The notes under the pieces are model-generated. The model saw only the letters and a list, made by a program, of their open reading frames with translations. It had not been told where the DNA came from and made no database searches. Shown in pieces: positions 1-10,900 of a DNA stretch of 64,000 nt (position 1 is the stretch's first letter; each line of letters opens with the position of its first letter). Location of the stretch: assembly GCA_013398015.1 (NCBI GenBank), contig VZRR01012749.1, positions 124,001-188,000 of the forward strand. Reading direction: 5' to 3'. The translations under genes were made by a program, and so were the position numbers. The DNA comes from Oreocharis arfaki. Lineage: Eukaryota > Chordata > Aves > Passeriformes > Paramythiidae.

Positions 1-111
1 GCCCTGTCTGTGTTTCCATTATCCTCTAAACTGTACTTATGTGAGTGTGTTGTGTATTAGTGAGGAAGATCTGCAGCCCTACAGACAATAACTCTCTTGT
101 TTTAACTGCAG

Positions 112-243
112 GCCTTTTCAATGTGGGTAACAAATTGTTAGTGAGCTTGGATCTTCTGTTTGCAATCCGAAACCACATTAAACTTGGAGAGGATCCCAGA
201 GTAGCTGTTGGCAATATCCTTGACTCTGTTCAGGAGCAAACTG
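112..243 (+). CDS. HMGXB3: HMGXB3 coding exon (first in window)
   Basis: The exon begins after an acceptor at 110-111 and ends at a GTGGGT donor. It encodes a helical-looking stretch starting LFNVGNKLLVSLDLLFAIRN. It enters in phase with one base supplied by an upstream exon outside the window. Confidence 0.85.
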
Positions 244-3200
244 GTGGGTTTTCCTTCTTGCTTTTTACCGTAACACACCAAACTCTGACCTGATGATGAT
301 TGGTAGGTTATAAAAAGGCAAACCTCACCTGTTTTGGTGTGGTATGTTTCTATTCACTTCCTAAACCAAACAGTACCTCTGTGACCAGTTCTTTGTAACA
401 ATTCTCTGGAGGGCAGGTTTGTTTTTTTCCTGCATAGGAGAGCCCTACTACCTCTCCACTGGCTTTAAGAAGTGAAAACTGTAACAGTGGCATGTTCTCT
501 TTTCAGAAAAAAGCCTAAGCTCTGATGAGCAGGATCAGCTCCAGGAACTGCTGTGCAATGGCTACTGGGCCTTCGAGTGCCTGACAGTCCGGGATTACAA
601 TGATATGATCTGTGGAATCTGTGGCATAACCCCCAAGGTGGAAATAGCCCAGAGGAATACAGAAAATGTCCTAGCACTGAAAAATATAGAGGTAGGTTTT
701 TCCCACAGTTCACATCCTGTTCGTGTTCAAAGCAGATCATAATGATTTTTTGCTGACTCTGGTCTTCATGATGCACAATAAATACATGAGGCCTTTGTGA
801 GTGGTTTTCTGCTGATGCGTGGCAAGAGGATGTGGCTGGAGCAGCAATGCCTATGCTTCCTTTTAGAGGGGTTGATGTGTAGTTCAGGGCAAACAAGATC
901 CTCTGTTTCTGGACCTCAGCTTTTGTCCAGCAGCCTCGGGCAGTAGGAACCTTGGATGGAAGTTGTTGAATTTGGTCTTCTTTCTTTGACATGAGTATAT
1001 TCTTTTTTCCCTCAAGTTTCCCTGAGGTGCTGTCTTCTCTAATGGGGAAAAAAGCCCTACTAGGAGAATGTAGCATGTCTGGCTTTTATGTCAAATATGA
1101 CAAATTTTGAGTCTTGATGCAAAGTGGTTGTGGGAAGCTTTAGGAGACTAAAATCATCTTGTTATATTTGGGCTGAGCACTCTCCTGTATAGTCCTCATG
1201 CCCTGTGTGAGACTGACACAAAACTGTCAAATGAACTGTGGTTATTTGTATTTGACCAGTGTGTTTCTTCCTCTCCGTAGTTTACTTGGCCAGAATACTT
1301 GCCATCAAGTGAAGTGAATGTAGAAGACTTTTGGTCCACGATGGAGACGGAGGTGATTGAGCAAGTGGCTTTTCCTTCTAGCATCCCCATCACAAAGTTT
1401 GATGCCTCTATTGTTGCTCCTTTCTTCCCTCCACTGATGAGAGGAGCGGTGGTGATCAATACAGAGAAGGACAAGAACCCGCACGCACAGCCAGTGCCAG
1501 GTAATGGCTCAGGTTGTGCTTGTGAAGGGAGTGCTTGATGTGTTGGTGACTTCAGTCTTGGTGATGTTTAGCATTTAGAATTGCTGATTGTGTGACACTT
1601 TAAAAGATAGGTGTGCTGAGAAAAGACAGGAACACTGGGGTGAGTTCAGCAAGTTTTTACAGAACTTGAGAAAAGACTAGGAGAGTGACGTGCTAGTCCT
1701 GATCACAGCTGTCAACATTCAGTGTATCCACTGCATATTTACTGCATGGAACAAAAAACAGTGAGAGGAATCTCAGACCTGAGAGCTAAGATCAGTTAGC
1801 AGCCGGTTCCTTTAAGAATTTAGGTATTGGGTATAAGAAGGAAAACTGGCTTTGCAAGCTTAACGAGTGCTTGAGTTGGCTTTGCAGACAGGGCTGCAGC
1901 TGCTTCAGAGTTGGGCTGCAAAAGAGCTACTGGGCTTTTGTGGAAGTGGAGCTCCAGAGAAAGAACCAGGGAGATGTGAAGGCTGAGCCTGGAGCTGCTC
2001 AGTCCAAAGGCTGCAGTCACATTTCTGTCTGCTCTTCTTCACTCGGTTGTCCTCACATCAGTCATTTAAAGGTTACAAATGACAGTATAGATAAGTGTTT
2101 ATGGAGTCTGCAGCTCTGCTGGGCTCATTCTGGTGACCTCAGCAGTGAAGGGCTCGAGACAAGTGTGGGCTGTGACGCTCTATGCAAGTAGGACTGTTCA
2201 CAGCTTTCTCTGGCTGGCTGTGGGTTGTGCAATCTCTGCTTCTGTAGTCTTCGTAAGAAATTATTTTGGTAGCTTCCCTTCATGAGAATGAGTGCTGAGA
2301 CCTGTTTCCTGCCTTTGCAGGTAATGGGAGTGCCTTGGTGAGGCTTCTTCAGGAAGAAGTCTTCAGGCCTGAGCTGGTAAACTCTTACAGTGAGGAAGAG
2401 CTGCAGAGCTTTCTGACACAGTGTGGCATCCCCTGGGAGGCATCACATACAAAGGTAATGGCTTGTTTGCCCACATACAAGCCTGCAGGAGTGGAGCTGT
2501 TCTTCACTGTCTTTCTCTCATCCACTCTTGCCATCCTAGACAATTAATTTGTCATCTGACTGCACTAAGGGCAGGGATGGGTGCCAGCAGGTTATAGGAT
2601 AATTTACACATGATGAAATAAATTGAACCTTTGTGGGCTAGAAGAAAGGAAGCCTGTAATTACCTTGTCACTGGCTCAGCGTTGTGTAATTGCTTGTCAT
2701 CCTCATGGTGCTGAGTGTGGGATTACGAAGTTATTGGATGAAGTGCAAATTAGGATTTGGGAGACCTTGCATGCAGCCTTTTCCCTCTCTGCAGGAGTCT
2801 GTTAATTTTAGCCACTTTCTCTGGGGCCTGTCTTTTCTAGGACGACCTCTGCTACTCCCTCCTGGCTCTCTATGAGTTTGTACAGAATGGGACAAGCATC
2901 ACGCCACCTTCTGCTCATCACACAGGAGGGAAAATCTATAAAGTGTGTCCCCATCAGGTAAGGAAGGCTGGAGCCACAATGCTTTTTTTCTTCCCTGGCT
3001 ATTCACTATTTGACTTACCAGCATGGAACTTCCTTATTGAATAGAAGCAATGGAATGGGCTTCTCTGAGCCTTGGGAATGAAACATATTCCTCGGGGCTT
3101 GGAAAATGAGCAGTCCTACAGGAGATCTCACGAGCTGAAGCCTGGTTTTAATGTTGCTACTGAGGTACAGTTTAAAACCGTCTCTTCCTGAACAAGAGAA

Positions 3201-4758
3201 AATGAACATGTATGAGGAGGAAACAGTATCTTTAGAGAAAGTAGCTGTTGGGTTACTGTATAGTCTGGAATATCTGAAAGGAAGCTGAATTTTTTTAAGA
3301 CTAGGGTTTTTTTTCTGTAAGTTTTCGGTTTTATTGTGCTGTTGATATTAATCTTTTTTTTTCCCCAGGTTGTGTGTGGCTCAAAGTACATAGTAAGAGG
3401 AGAAAATGCCCGGGATCATGTGGACTTGTTGGTATCCTCACGTCACTGGCCTCCAGTATATGTTGTTGATACAGCCTCTTCAGTGGCACTGTGTGCAGAC
3501 CTCTGCTGGCCTGGCCTGACTTCCCAGATGTGGGGGAAGAACCAGGGCTGCTTCTCTGACCCCATGGAACCTCCAACGGTTAGTTATGTCTTTACTCTCT
3601 GCTCTGCCAGTCCAGTATGGAAAAGTTTCAAGAGATATTTAAAATTAACGCCCCATCCCTATGTAACCTGCATAGTGCCTCAAGATGATTTCATAGACTC
3701 ACAGAATGGTTTGGGTTGGAAGGGCCCTTAAAGCTCATCCAGTTCACCTCCCTGCCACGGGCAGGGTCGCCTTCCACTAGACCAGGTTGCTCAGAGCCTC
3801 ATCTAACCTGGCCTTGAACCCTGCCAGGGGTGAATTTGGCCTGATAAGTGTCTCCTGATTTAAGCTTTGCCAGTGCATCACTTCTAAGCATAGCAGAATG
3901 TATTGTGTGTTGCCTGGGGCGTTGTGTTTGATTAATTGTCCTTAATAGGAAGAGCTGTGCTGGGAGTGCATTGTAATGGTCCAGATCATGAACTTTGGAG
4001 CACGTCACTGATTTTGACACAGCAGCTCACTTCTTTCAAACTACTGCTATTCCTTGACGAGTGGGTCAGGGATATGGTTCCTAGTGCCTTGGGATCATCT
4101 GAGGGCACACAAGTGAGGAGGGAGTGTACAGACCACCTTTGTGGCATTTAGGGGAAGCCTGGATCGTTTAGCCCTCTCTCTGTCCTGGGTCATAGTGTTG
4201 GTTGGAGTTTGGCCAGCCAATAGTTTTGTCTTCTCAGCTGCGGGGAGCTACTTGTTGTTCTACCTGCTGTGCGTGTCTCTCCCCCAGTACGTGTCCTGCC
4301 CTGAGCTGCTGGACCAGCACTACAGCGTAGACATGACGGTGGCCGAGCACTCCCTTCAGCACCCAGTCACCAAGTCCTCAGCGCGCCGAATCGTCCACAC
4401 GGGCTCGGAGCAGAGCAGCCCCTGGGATCCCACGGCTCGGCACCACTGCATCTCGCTGTGCCGCGAGCTGGAGCCCTACGGCGCCATCATCGCCGCCATC
4501 AACGACAGCAAAACCAGCAACGTGCGCCAAAGGCCCATCACCTTCGAGAACCCCACGCACTATTACCTCTACAACCGCCTCATGGACTTCCTCACCAGCA
4601 GGGAAATCGTGAACAGGCAGATCCAGGAGATCGTGCAGAGCTGCCAGCCGGGGGAGGTGGTGATCCGCGACGCGCTCTACCGGCTCGGGGTGGCCCAGAT
4701 CAAAACAGAAACGGAAGAGGATGAAGAGGGGAAGCAGGAGGAGGATAGAGGTTGCTGA
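112..4758 (+). CDS. HMGXB3: HMGXB3, HMG-box containing protein 3 (C-terminal part, seven exons)
   Basis: This is the 3' end of a split gene read left to right. Joining 112-243, 507-691, 1281-1500, 2321-2454, 2841-2957, 3369-3578 and 4288-4758 gives one open frame of 488 residues that enters mid-codon and ends at TGA 4756-4758. All borders are AG/GT and all phases agree. I recognise the last exon (motifs CRELEPYGAI, RPITFENP, GEVVIRDALYRLG) as the conserved C-terminus of HMGXB3 (KIAA0194). The HMG box that names the family is N-terminal and lies outside the window. The protein is presumed nuclear and DNA-binding, but its function is poorly known. The visible part has paired cysteines (MICGICG, CADLCW) that could bind metal, which is my inference. 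The position next to CSF1R matches vertebrate synteny. It ends tail-to-tail with CSF1R. Confidence 0.9.
507..691 (+). CDS. HMGXB3: HMGXB3 coding exon
   Basis: It follows a TTTTCAG acceptor and ends with a GTAGGT donor, adding 62 codons. It contains the CGICG cysteine pair and the motif LCNGYWAFECLTVRDYND. It ends in phase 0. Confidence 0.88.
1281..1500 (+). CDS. HMGXB3: HMGXB3 coding exon
   Basis: The acceptor is CTCTCCGTAG and the donor GTAATG. The exon adds about 73 codons beginning FTWPEYLPSSEVNVEDFW, and leaves one base of the next codon. Confidence 0.88.
2321..2454 (+). CDS. HMGXB3: HMGXB3 coding exon
   Basis: It starts after TTTGCAG and ends before GTAATG. It encodes GNGSALVRLLQEEVFRPEL and following residues, ending in phase 0. 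Confidence 0.87.
2841..2957 (+). CDS. HMGXB3: HMGXB3 coding exon
   Basis: It is a 117-bp in-phase exon after TTTTCTAG and before GTAAGG. It encodes DDLCYSLLALYEFVQNGTS through VCPHQ. Because it is a multiple of three, skipping it would keep the frame. Confidence 0.87.
3369..3578 (+). CDS. HMGXB3: HMGXB3 coding exon
   Basis: It is a 210-bp in-phase exon after TTCCCCAG and before GTTAGT. It encodes VVCGSKYIVRGENARDHVDL and the CADLCWPG cysteine pair. Confidence 0.88.
3691..3830 (-). repeat. CR1 LINE 3' fragment
   Basis: The sequence matches the classic avian CR1 tail read in reverse. It starts with a diverged TCATAGACTCACAGAATGG, then GGTTGGAAGGGCCCTTAAAG, and reaches CTAGACCAGGTTGCTCAGAG and CCTGGCCTTGAA. 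It is a 5'-truncated copy in the last intron of HMGXB3, so it lies antisense to that gene. The divergence suggests an old insertion. Confidence 0.88.
4288..4758 (+). CDS. HMGXB3: HMGXB3 last coding exon
   Basis: It starts after CCCCCAG and runs 156 codons to TGA. It is clearly GC-richer than the upstream exons, which explains the long antisense frame over it. It encodes the most conserved, recognisable C-terminal domain and ends in an acidic tail (EEDEEGKQEEDRGC). Confidence 0.92.
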   Translation, partial: YVSCPELLDQHYSVDMTVAEHSLQHPVTKSSARRIVHTGSEQSSPWDPTARHHCISLCRELEPYGAIIAAINDSKTSNVRQRPITFENPTHYYLYNRLMDFLTSREIVNRQIQEIVQSCQPGEVVIRDALYRLGVAQIKTETEEDEEGKQEEDRGC

Positions 4759-6200
4759 GTAACAAAACAGCCTGTTGGTTTCTCTCTCTGGTCGTGTGGA
4801 TGGGTGGGCTGAGCCAGCTTTTGCAGCTGTCTGGATTGAGAGTTTATTTTTACAGGTTGGAGATGTGATGCTGGTGGCTTTGACTGCTGTTACTGACCAA
4901 AGAGCTCTGTGCTTCCATAGCATCGTGATAGCTGCTGCGAGCATGGGTCTGTCACCCCCTTGCAGAAGGCTGCATGTGCCTCCAAGGCATGTGATGGACC
5001 TGCTGTTCAGGGCTGTGGGATGTTGCCCTCCCTGCAGCTGGAGAGGGGAGAGGAGTTGCAGGTAGCAGGGAGTGTGCATGGTCAAGCACACACAGGTTTT
5101 TTAATTCTGAATCTTGCTTGCTGACTTCTTTGTGCTTATTGGTGGCAGGGCTGGGGGTGTGGGACCAGGCATGAAAAGTAGATGGCTACAAAGATTTCCC
5201 CCAAAACATTCTGAATAGGTGAATATAGGATACTGACTCCTGCTTGGTAATCTTGTAGAGCTCTCATAGGCATTGGCTGCAAGGAGTCTTGAGGAGGAGG
5301 AGCTGTGCTGCTTTAACATGCTTTATCTGGGGGGCCTCCCTGGGGGCTGCACTCCTGGGTCCAGGATTGTGGGTGCTTTGGCTGCAGGAAGTTTCTAGAA
5401 TTGTTTGTCCCTTCACATGAGCACTAATTTAGAAGCCAAAAGATACAGTGAGTGGAGTGTGTTCTATGTGGGAAGAACTGAGCCCCAGAGCAGCTGAAGG
5501 GCTGGAGGACGGTTTGAGTGCTGTGCAAGCGGCGGCTGTGGAGAGGGGAAGGACACTCAAACACTGTCCATGGGATCAAGGAGGAACGATGAATGCCGTG
5601 TCACCAGAGTGAGCAGGGTTCTGTATTTCACCCTCATGGATGTGCTGGGAGGGCTGCACCCACGTGTGCAATCTCATCACTTTGTCAGGTGTCACACCTG
5701 CCCTGCCCGTGTTCTCACAGTGCTTTGGGGGTTAGAGGAGTCTCCTGCTGCCCAGGTTGCTTTGTCAGCCCCCTTGAGAGGAGTCAGGATGAGACCTCTG
5801 CCTCTGCAGCACACCTGAAGAGCACCTGGGGCTGCAGGTGCTGTCATTGCTGCAGCTCCCTTTGGCCATGGCTGCTGGTGAAGCTGTTTGGTGTTTGCTG
5901 TGACCCACAGAGGGGAGAAGCAGGATGCCAGACTGCTAAGTTGCCATCTTGGGAGTTTATTTTGTCTGAGTGAGCAGTGGGGAAGATTCTGAGGCTTGCG
6001 GTGTGGTTGAAAACTCCCTTCTGTGAAGGGGAACCTATTGAGTACCGTACTGTTAAAGTAAATGTATTAAGTCTGAGCAAATGCAGTAATCACGGCTTGG
6101 GGTTTTTTCTGTTAAGAACATTAACTTATTATAAGAGACATTAGTGACTTTTTTCAGTCAGTGATAAAGTTTAATAAATTATCTCCAATTTTTGGGGTGA
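4759..6200 (+). other. HMGXB3: HMGXB3 3' UTR (inferred)
   Basis: No reading frame of note is seen after the HMGXB3 stop. The first canonical plus-strand AATAAA with a good context is at 6173-6178. It is followed within 60 bases by T/G-rich DNA (TTTTTGGGG, TTTTTTGGGGTTTTTTTG) of the kind that drives cleavage. The transcript end near 6195 is an inference from these signals. Confidence 0.55.
6173..6178 (+). terminator. HMGXB3: Candidate polyA signal of HMGXB3
   Basis: This is an AATAAA hexamer in an AT-rich setting with a G/T-rich downstream element at about 6193-6245. It is the best plus-strand polyadenylation signal between the HMGXB3 stop and CSF1R. Confidence 0.6.
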
Positions 6201-6589
6201 AACTGTGGTCAAGTGACTTGGCTTTTTTGGGGTTTTTTTGTGTACAAGACCTGGATGTCTTCAGGGGAAGGGGCATGAACATTGCCGAATCTCTTCTGCA
6301 TTTACCCTGGCACTGCCCTTTCCCCAGAGACTGCTGCCATGTGCCACATGGTGACTTGTCAGGTGTCCCACCATCACAATTGAAGTTACACACCATTATA
6401 TCCATGCACAGGGACTACTGCAGAGCTTTAAAACCTTGCTTTTAGTAAGTTTTTGCATTACACAAGAATGAGTGGTTTTGAGAACTGGTACTGAGGAACA
6501 GAGTTGCAGGGTGAGTGGGTAGGCCAGTGCATCACCCATACTCTGAGCTGTTCTCCTCTGAGAACAGTCCTTAGAGCCCTGGAAGAGAC

Positions 6590-7841
6590 TCATTTTGTTA
6601 AACATCTTGTTTTATTTTTTATAATGCTGACAGATAGAGTTATGTTAGCTTTTTGTTTAGTAAGGAGGGATGAATCACTTGGTGTTAGCATAAAACCAGG
6701 TTTAGAAGGATCAGAAATGGCCTACAGTGTAACTGCTCCGAGTGTGACAAAGGCCACCTGCAGTGCAGCTGTAGTTTGCCTGAGCCTTGTCAGTTGCAGT
6801 TTGCCTGTACCTGGAATAGAGATCCTTTACCCACCGAGTCAGGTGAAGCTAAGAGGGTTCTTTAGCTACTTCTGGTAGGTACACAGGACTGGGTGGCTGG
6901 GGCAGTGGTAACCCTGAGCAAGAGCTAGCTGAGAAGTAAGTTGAAGGGCATTAGGCCCTAGCTTATGTAAAAAAATCACCTCAGTGGTACTATTAAAAGT
7001 ACATTTAGGAAATTTAGTACAAGTCTGTAATAGTGACAAAGGCAGTGATTGCTACATGTTCAGTAACTCAGAAGTTCTGTAGGAGATGTGTAATGCTGAT
7101 CATTTCCAGACCTCTTTAAGCTGCCATTCTTTCCTGGCTTGGGGTTGTGTTCAGTGTTCTCGTGGAAGAGCACTGGTTTCTGCTGTATTTTACCTGAGAA
7201 AGAACTGTCCCTCTGTCCCATTACTGGGGCACAAGTTCACATAACCCTGGGGTTGGATCTGTGGCTCACTTCACCCAAACACTCCCTGCAGAAGCATCAG
7301 CTGCAGAGGCGTGGATTGCACGAGGAAGTGCAGGGGTTAATGCATATTTAATGCTACGTAGAAGCTTGACTATATCTAAACACTGCAATGTCCAGGGTAA
7401 GACTGACAAAGGGAAGAGAGCAGGATCATCAAGAAAGAGAGTGTGGGGAGTACTTCCAGTGCCAAGACTTATTTATAAAACACAAGGGTTCGGTAATGTG
7501 AGTGACACTTGGAAATGTCTTACTTGGCTGTTAACTAGTATTTTTTTAAAAACTCAGAACCCAAACTCCCACAGCCTTCTCTGGGGCATGGGGAGGCAGG
7601 TGATGGGGACCTCTGTGTACCTTGTAGAGATGGAGCCTGTTACCATCCTGACAGCTCTATGCTATGTGTGAGATAAGACCTCAGGGACCCCATGGTGACT
7701 CCTTCGCTCTCCTTTTGGTGAGTGAGTCGGTAACACTCACACTTCAGAAAGCATAGAGAAAGCCAAAGCAGAAGGTGTCTGTGTCCTAGGGTGGGCTCTG
7801 TGGAGCCAGGACAAGGATCAACCCCAGGGTGAAGGTTCCAT
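6590..7841 (-). other. CSF1R: CSF1R 3' UTR (inferred)
   Basis: This is sequence downstream of the CSF1R stop codon on the minus strand, with no coding potential that I can support. Two minus-strand polyA hexamers are seen: ATTAAA at 7347-7352 and a canonical AATAAA at 6611-6616. The distal one gives a UTR of about 1.2 kb, and the proximal one about 0.5 kb. The end point is inferred. Confidence 0.5.
6611..6616 (-). terminator. CSF1R: Candidate polyA signal of CSF1R
   Basis: This is AATAAA on the minus strand in a TATAAAAAATAAAAC context. It lies about 430 bases from the HMGXB3 signal on the other strand, so the two genes would converge with very little spacer. Confidence 0.5.
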
Positions 7842-7973
7842 CTAACAGAACTGGTAGTTGTTGCCCTTGAGGAGGGGCTGCCCACTCTCCTCTTGCTCGC
7901 AGGACTCCTCATAGCAGCCAGAGGTGTCGCAGCCACTGTCTTCCTCAGCACTGGCGGGGAGGTTGGTGTAGTC
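7842..7973 (-). CDS. CSF1R: CSF1R exon 21: C-terminal tail and stop
   Basis: It covers residues 925-967, starting DYTNLPASAEED and ending GNNYQFC, then TAG at 7844-7842. The tail is acidic and cysteine-bearing (three Cys within 11 residues). The terminal YQFC is conserved and is known in mammals as a CBL-linked regulatory site. Confidence 0.96.
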   Translation of the reverse strand, partial: DYTNLPASAEEDSGCDTSGCYEESCEQEESGQPLLKGNNYQFC

Positions 7974-10900
7974 CTGGAAATAAAAGGAAGAAGCACAACA
8001 CCCCGAGTGTGTTTTGGTCCCTTTGATGGTGTATGACCCCTGTTCCCGTGTGAGTGACCAGCTGGGGATGTGCTCACTCCACATTACCACCCTTTGCTGT
8101 GCTCACAGGGTCTGACTACCAGGCAGGGCAGGCATGTGCCTGTGCTGTTGTGTACAGCTCGTCCTGAGGGGATGCACAGCAAGTCCAGGGGAATGGGGCA
8201 GGGTGCTGTGCTGGTAGTGTATCACTGTGGCACAGAGAGGTTTCTGACAAGAAACTGTGCTTCCTTGTCCAGCCCTCTTTGGCCATGGGGAGAGTGACTT
8301 AACCCTTCAGCTGGATCCCTCTCTGCACTTCCCACCAACACTACACTGCTCCCATCAGCTAATGGTAAGGGATATCACAGAAAACGTGTCCAGAAGCTGT
8401 GTTCATGTAGGGGGAAAGCACATCCTCCCCCTTCTCCTCTCCAGAGGTCCTCACCTGCTCCTTATGCACCTCCAGCTCTTTCTGGATGAAGCAGCCGATC
8501 TGCTCGAAGGTGGGTCTCCGTGTGGGCTCCAGGCTCCAGCACGCCTGCATGATGCTGTACCTGCAGGGCCAGACAGGGATAGGGCAGTTGCATGGTGCTG
8601 CTGAAGGGTCTGCAAGCCCAGGCTCTTCCCTGCAGCTCTCTGTATGTCAGGGACACAGACCTGAGCAGTCCCTTGTCTTCCTCCATAAAACCTATGGTTG
8701 GTGTATGTGCAGTGCTCCAGGGAGTGGTGAGCACTGGAGTGGATGGAGCAAACTAATCAACAAGGAGCTTTATGCCACCAAAACACCAGGCTTGCACTCA
8801 TTACCCTCTTGTAGCCTACTGAGGGTTGTCTTCTCATAATCATAGAGTCAAAAGTAGCTAACTAAAAAAAGAAGAAAACCCCACCAAGTTCAGGAATGTA
8901 GACATGTAATGTGAGTGCTCTCATGCTCCTGTCCAGAAATAGGAGATAGGGGATAGACTGGCCCAGGACTTGTTTTCCTACAGGAACAAGGAGCAGCCTG
9001 GTAGGATCCAGCCTTAACTTTGAGGCAGACACTTGGGAGCAGCAGGCAGCCCTGGGGACAAGGTCCCTGTGCCATGTCCCTGCCTGTTGCCATGAGGCAG
9101 CTCCAGCCACCCCCTCGCTGCTGTGTGAATCTCAGCGCATCCACTCACATTTCCAAGGGAGCGAAGTCAGGCCTGGCCATCTGGTACCCCTGCTTCACCA
9201 TGCTGTAGAACTTGCTGTTCACCACCATGCCGGGATACGGGCTCTTCCCTGTGACAGGAACAGGAGCAGAGGTGGCTCTCAGACCAGAGTGTTCAACACT
9301 CCAGCCTTGAGGGGTGGAAGGAGGCAGCCTAGAGCATTGCCTGAGCCGGTGCTACCCAGGGAGTTCTGAGTTAGAGAAAATGATGTGGGATTCTTTGTTT
9401 TGAATGGTCCCTCTGGAACCTAACACTGCGTTTTACAGCCCTGACAAACCTTGATTTTTGTCAACCTTCCTCCTTTCTTGGAAATTTTTCTGCAGATACA
9501 TTAGGCCAGGAGTGAGCCATGGAAAACAAAAGAGGTTTGCAAGCTCGCTTCTTTCTTACCAAGGGAGAAGATCTCCCAGAGCAGGATGCCATAAGACCAC
9601 ACATCACTCTGCACTGTGTAAATGCAGTCAAAGATGCTCTCTGGGGCCATCCATTTCACGGGCAGGCGGGCCTGGAAGAGCAGAGAGTCGTGCAGACTGG
9701 GACACGCTGGCAGCTTATGCTACACCCTGTCTGTCCTTCATGCTCCAGCCCCCCTACCCTTGTACCTTCTCTTGTGCCCATTTTAATTACTTACATTGCC
9801 TTTCACAACATAATTTGAATCATTCATGATGTCCCGGGCCAGGCCAAAGTCACAGATCTTGGCTACACGTCCATCTGATATGAGCACGTTCCTGGCTGCT
9901 AAGTCACGGTGGATGCACTGGGGAGAAGAGAGCACAGCTGAGGCCCAGCCACTGGCCCCCAGCAGTCCCAAAACATTCCCTACAGCCCAGGCCTGCCACC
10001 AAAACAATGCTTGTAGGGGCAAAGGAAATGTGTAGTGCTTGAAGAGCCCCTGTCTGAGGCACCAGGCCATGTACAAGCCATGGGCTGTCTTTCAAGCACT
10101 TCATTTGCGTTAAGACACTGTGACATTTCATGCCCTGTCCTTTAATCACTCACGGGGCTGTCATGTTCTCCAGAGGAGGAGGCTCAGAACCAAGGGCTGT
10201 TGACACTGTGTCCTCACCTCTGAAACAGTCACAGGGTGACTGACACCCTGAGCCAGCTCTGGCCGACAGCTCAACGGCCGCTTTCAGTTCCTTGTCCCTG
10301 GGGTAGCAGGGACACTGCCAAAGCGAGAAAGCTGCACAGCAAAGTTCCTGACCTCGTGTAAAAGCAGGGGAGAAAATGTTGAGACCAGCATGATACACAG
10401 GCCTGGGTTCCCCCTGTAACACTGCCCTGCCATGATGGCCATGGGAGACAAAGGCTCTGGAGGGAACTCCAGGCACCAGGGCCCAGTCTGTCTGAACTCA
10501 ACAGACAGAGCAGAGAGGCCCATTTCCAGCAGCAGGTTTCTTGAGCTTGGCTACTCCATCCAAAAACATTCCAAGCCTTCTGCAGCCAGGATGGGTGGCT
10601 CCTGCTTGGCTGGATTGGTGTTTCCCACTTGGTGTGCTGGGGGCAGTGGTCCTGTTGGCACTCACGTTCTTTGATGCGAGGAATGCCATGCCCTGGGCCA
10701 CCTGGCTGGAGAACTGTAGCAGGTCAGAGAGATTGAGGGGACGGAGATCCTCCCTGGCTTCATCTTCTTCCTCTGAGCGTCTCCCTGAAGTTCAAAGCAG
10801 AGATTTAGACTTGCTGCAAAGCTGGTGAGTAATGCAAACTGCGGTGTGCTGCGGTTCCCAGAGCTAAACCAGACAGGATGGCCGAAAGAACGAAATCGCA

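Noticed and set aside
4378..5091. A 237-codon minus-strand frame near HMGXB3
   Set aside because: It is a shadow of the GC-rich last HMGXB3 exon, with no protein similarity.
8834..8855. ATAATCATAGAGTC as a CR1 end
   Set aside because: Only a few bases match and no CR1 body flanks it.
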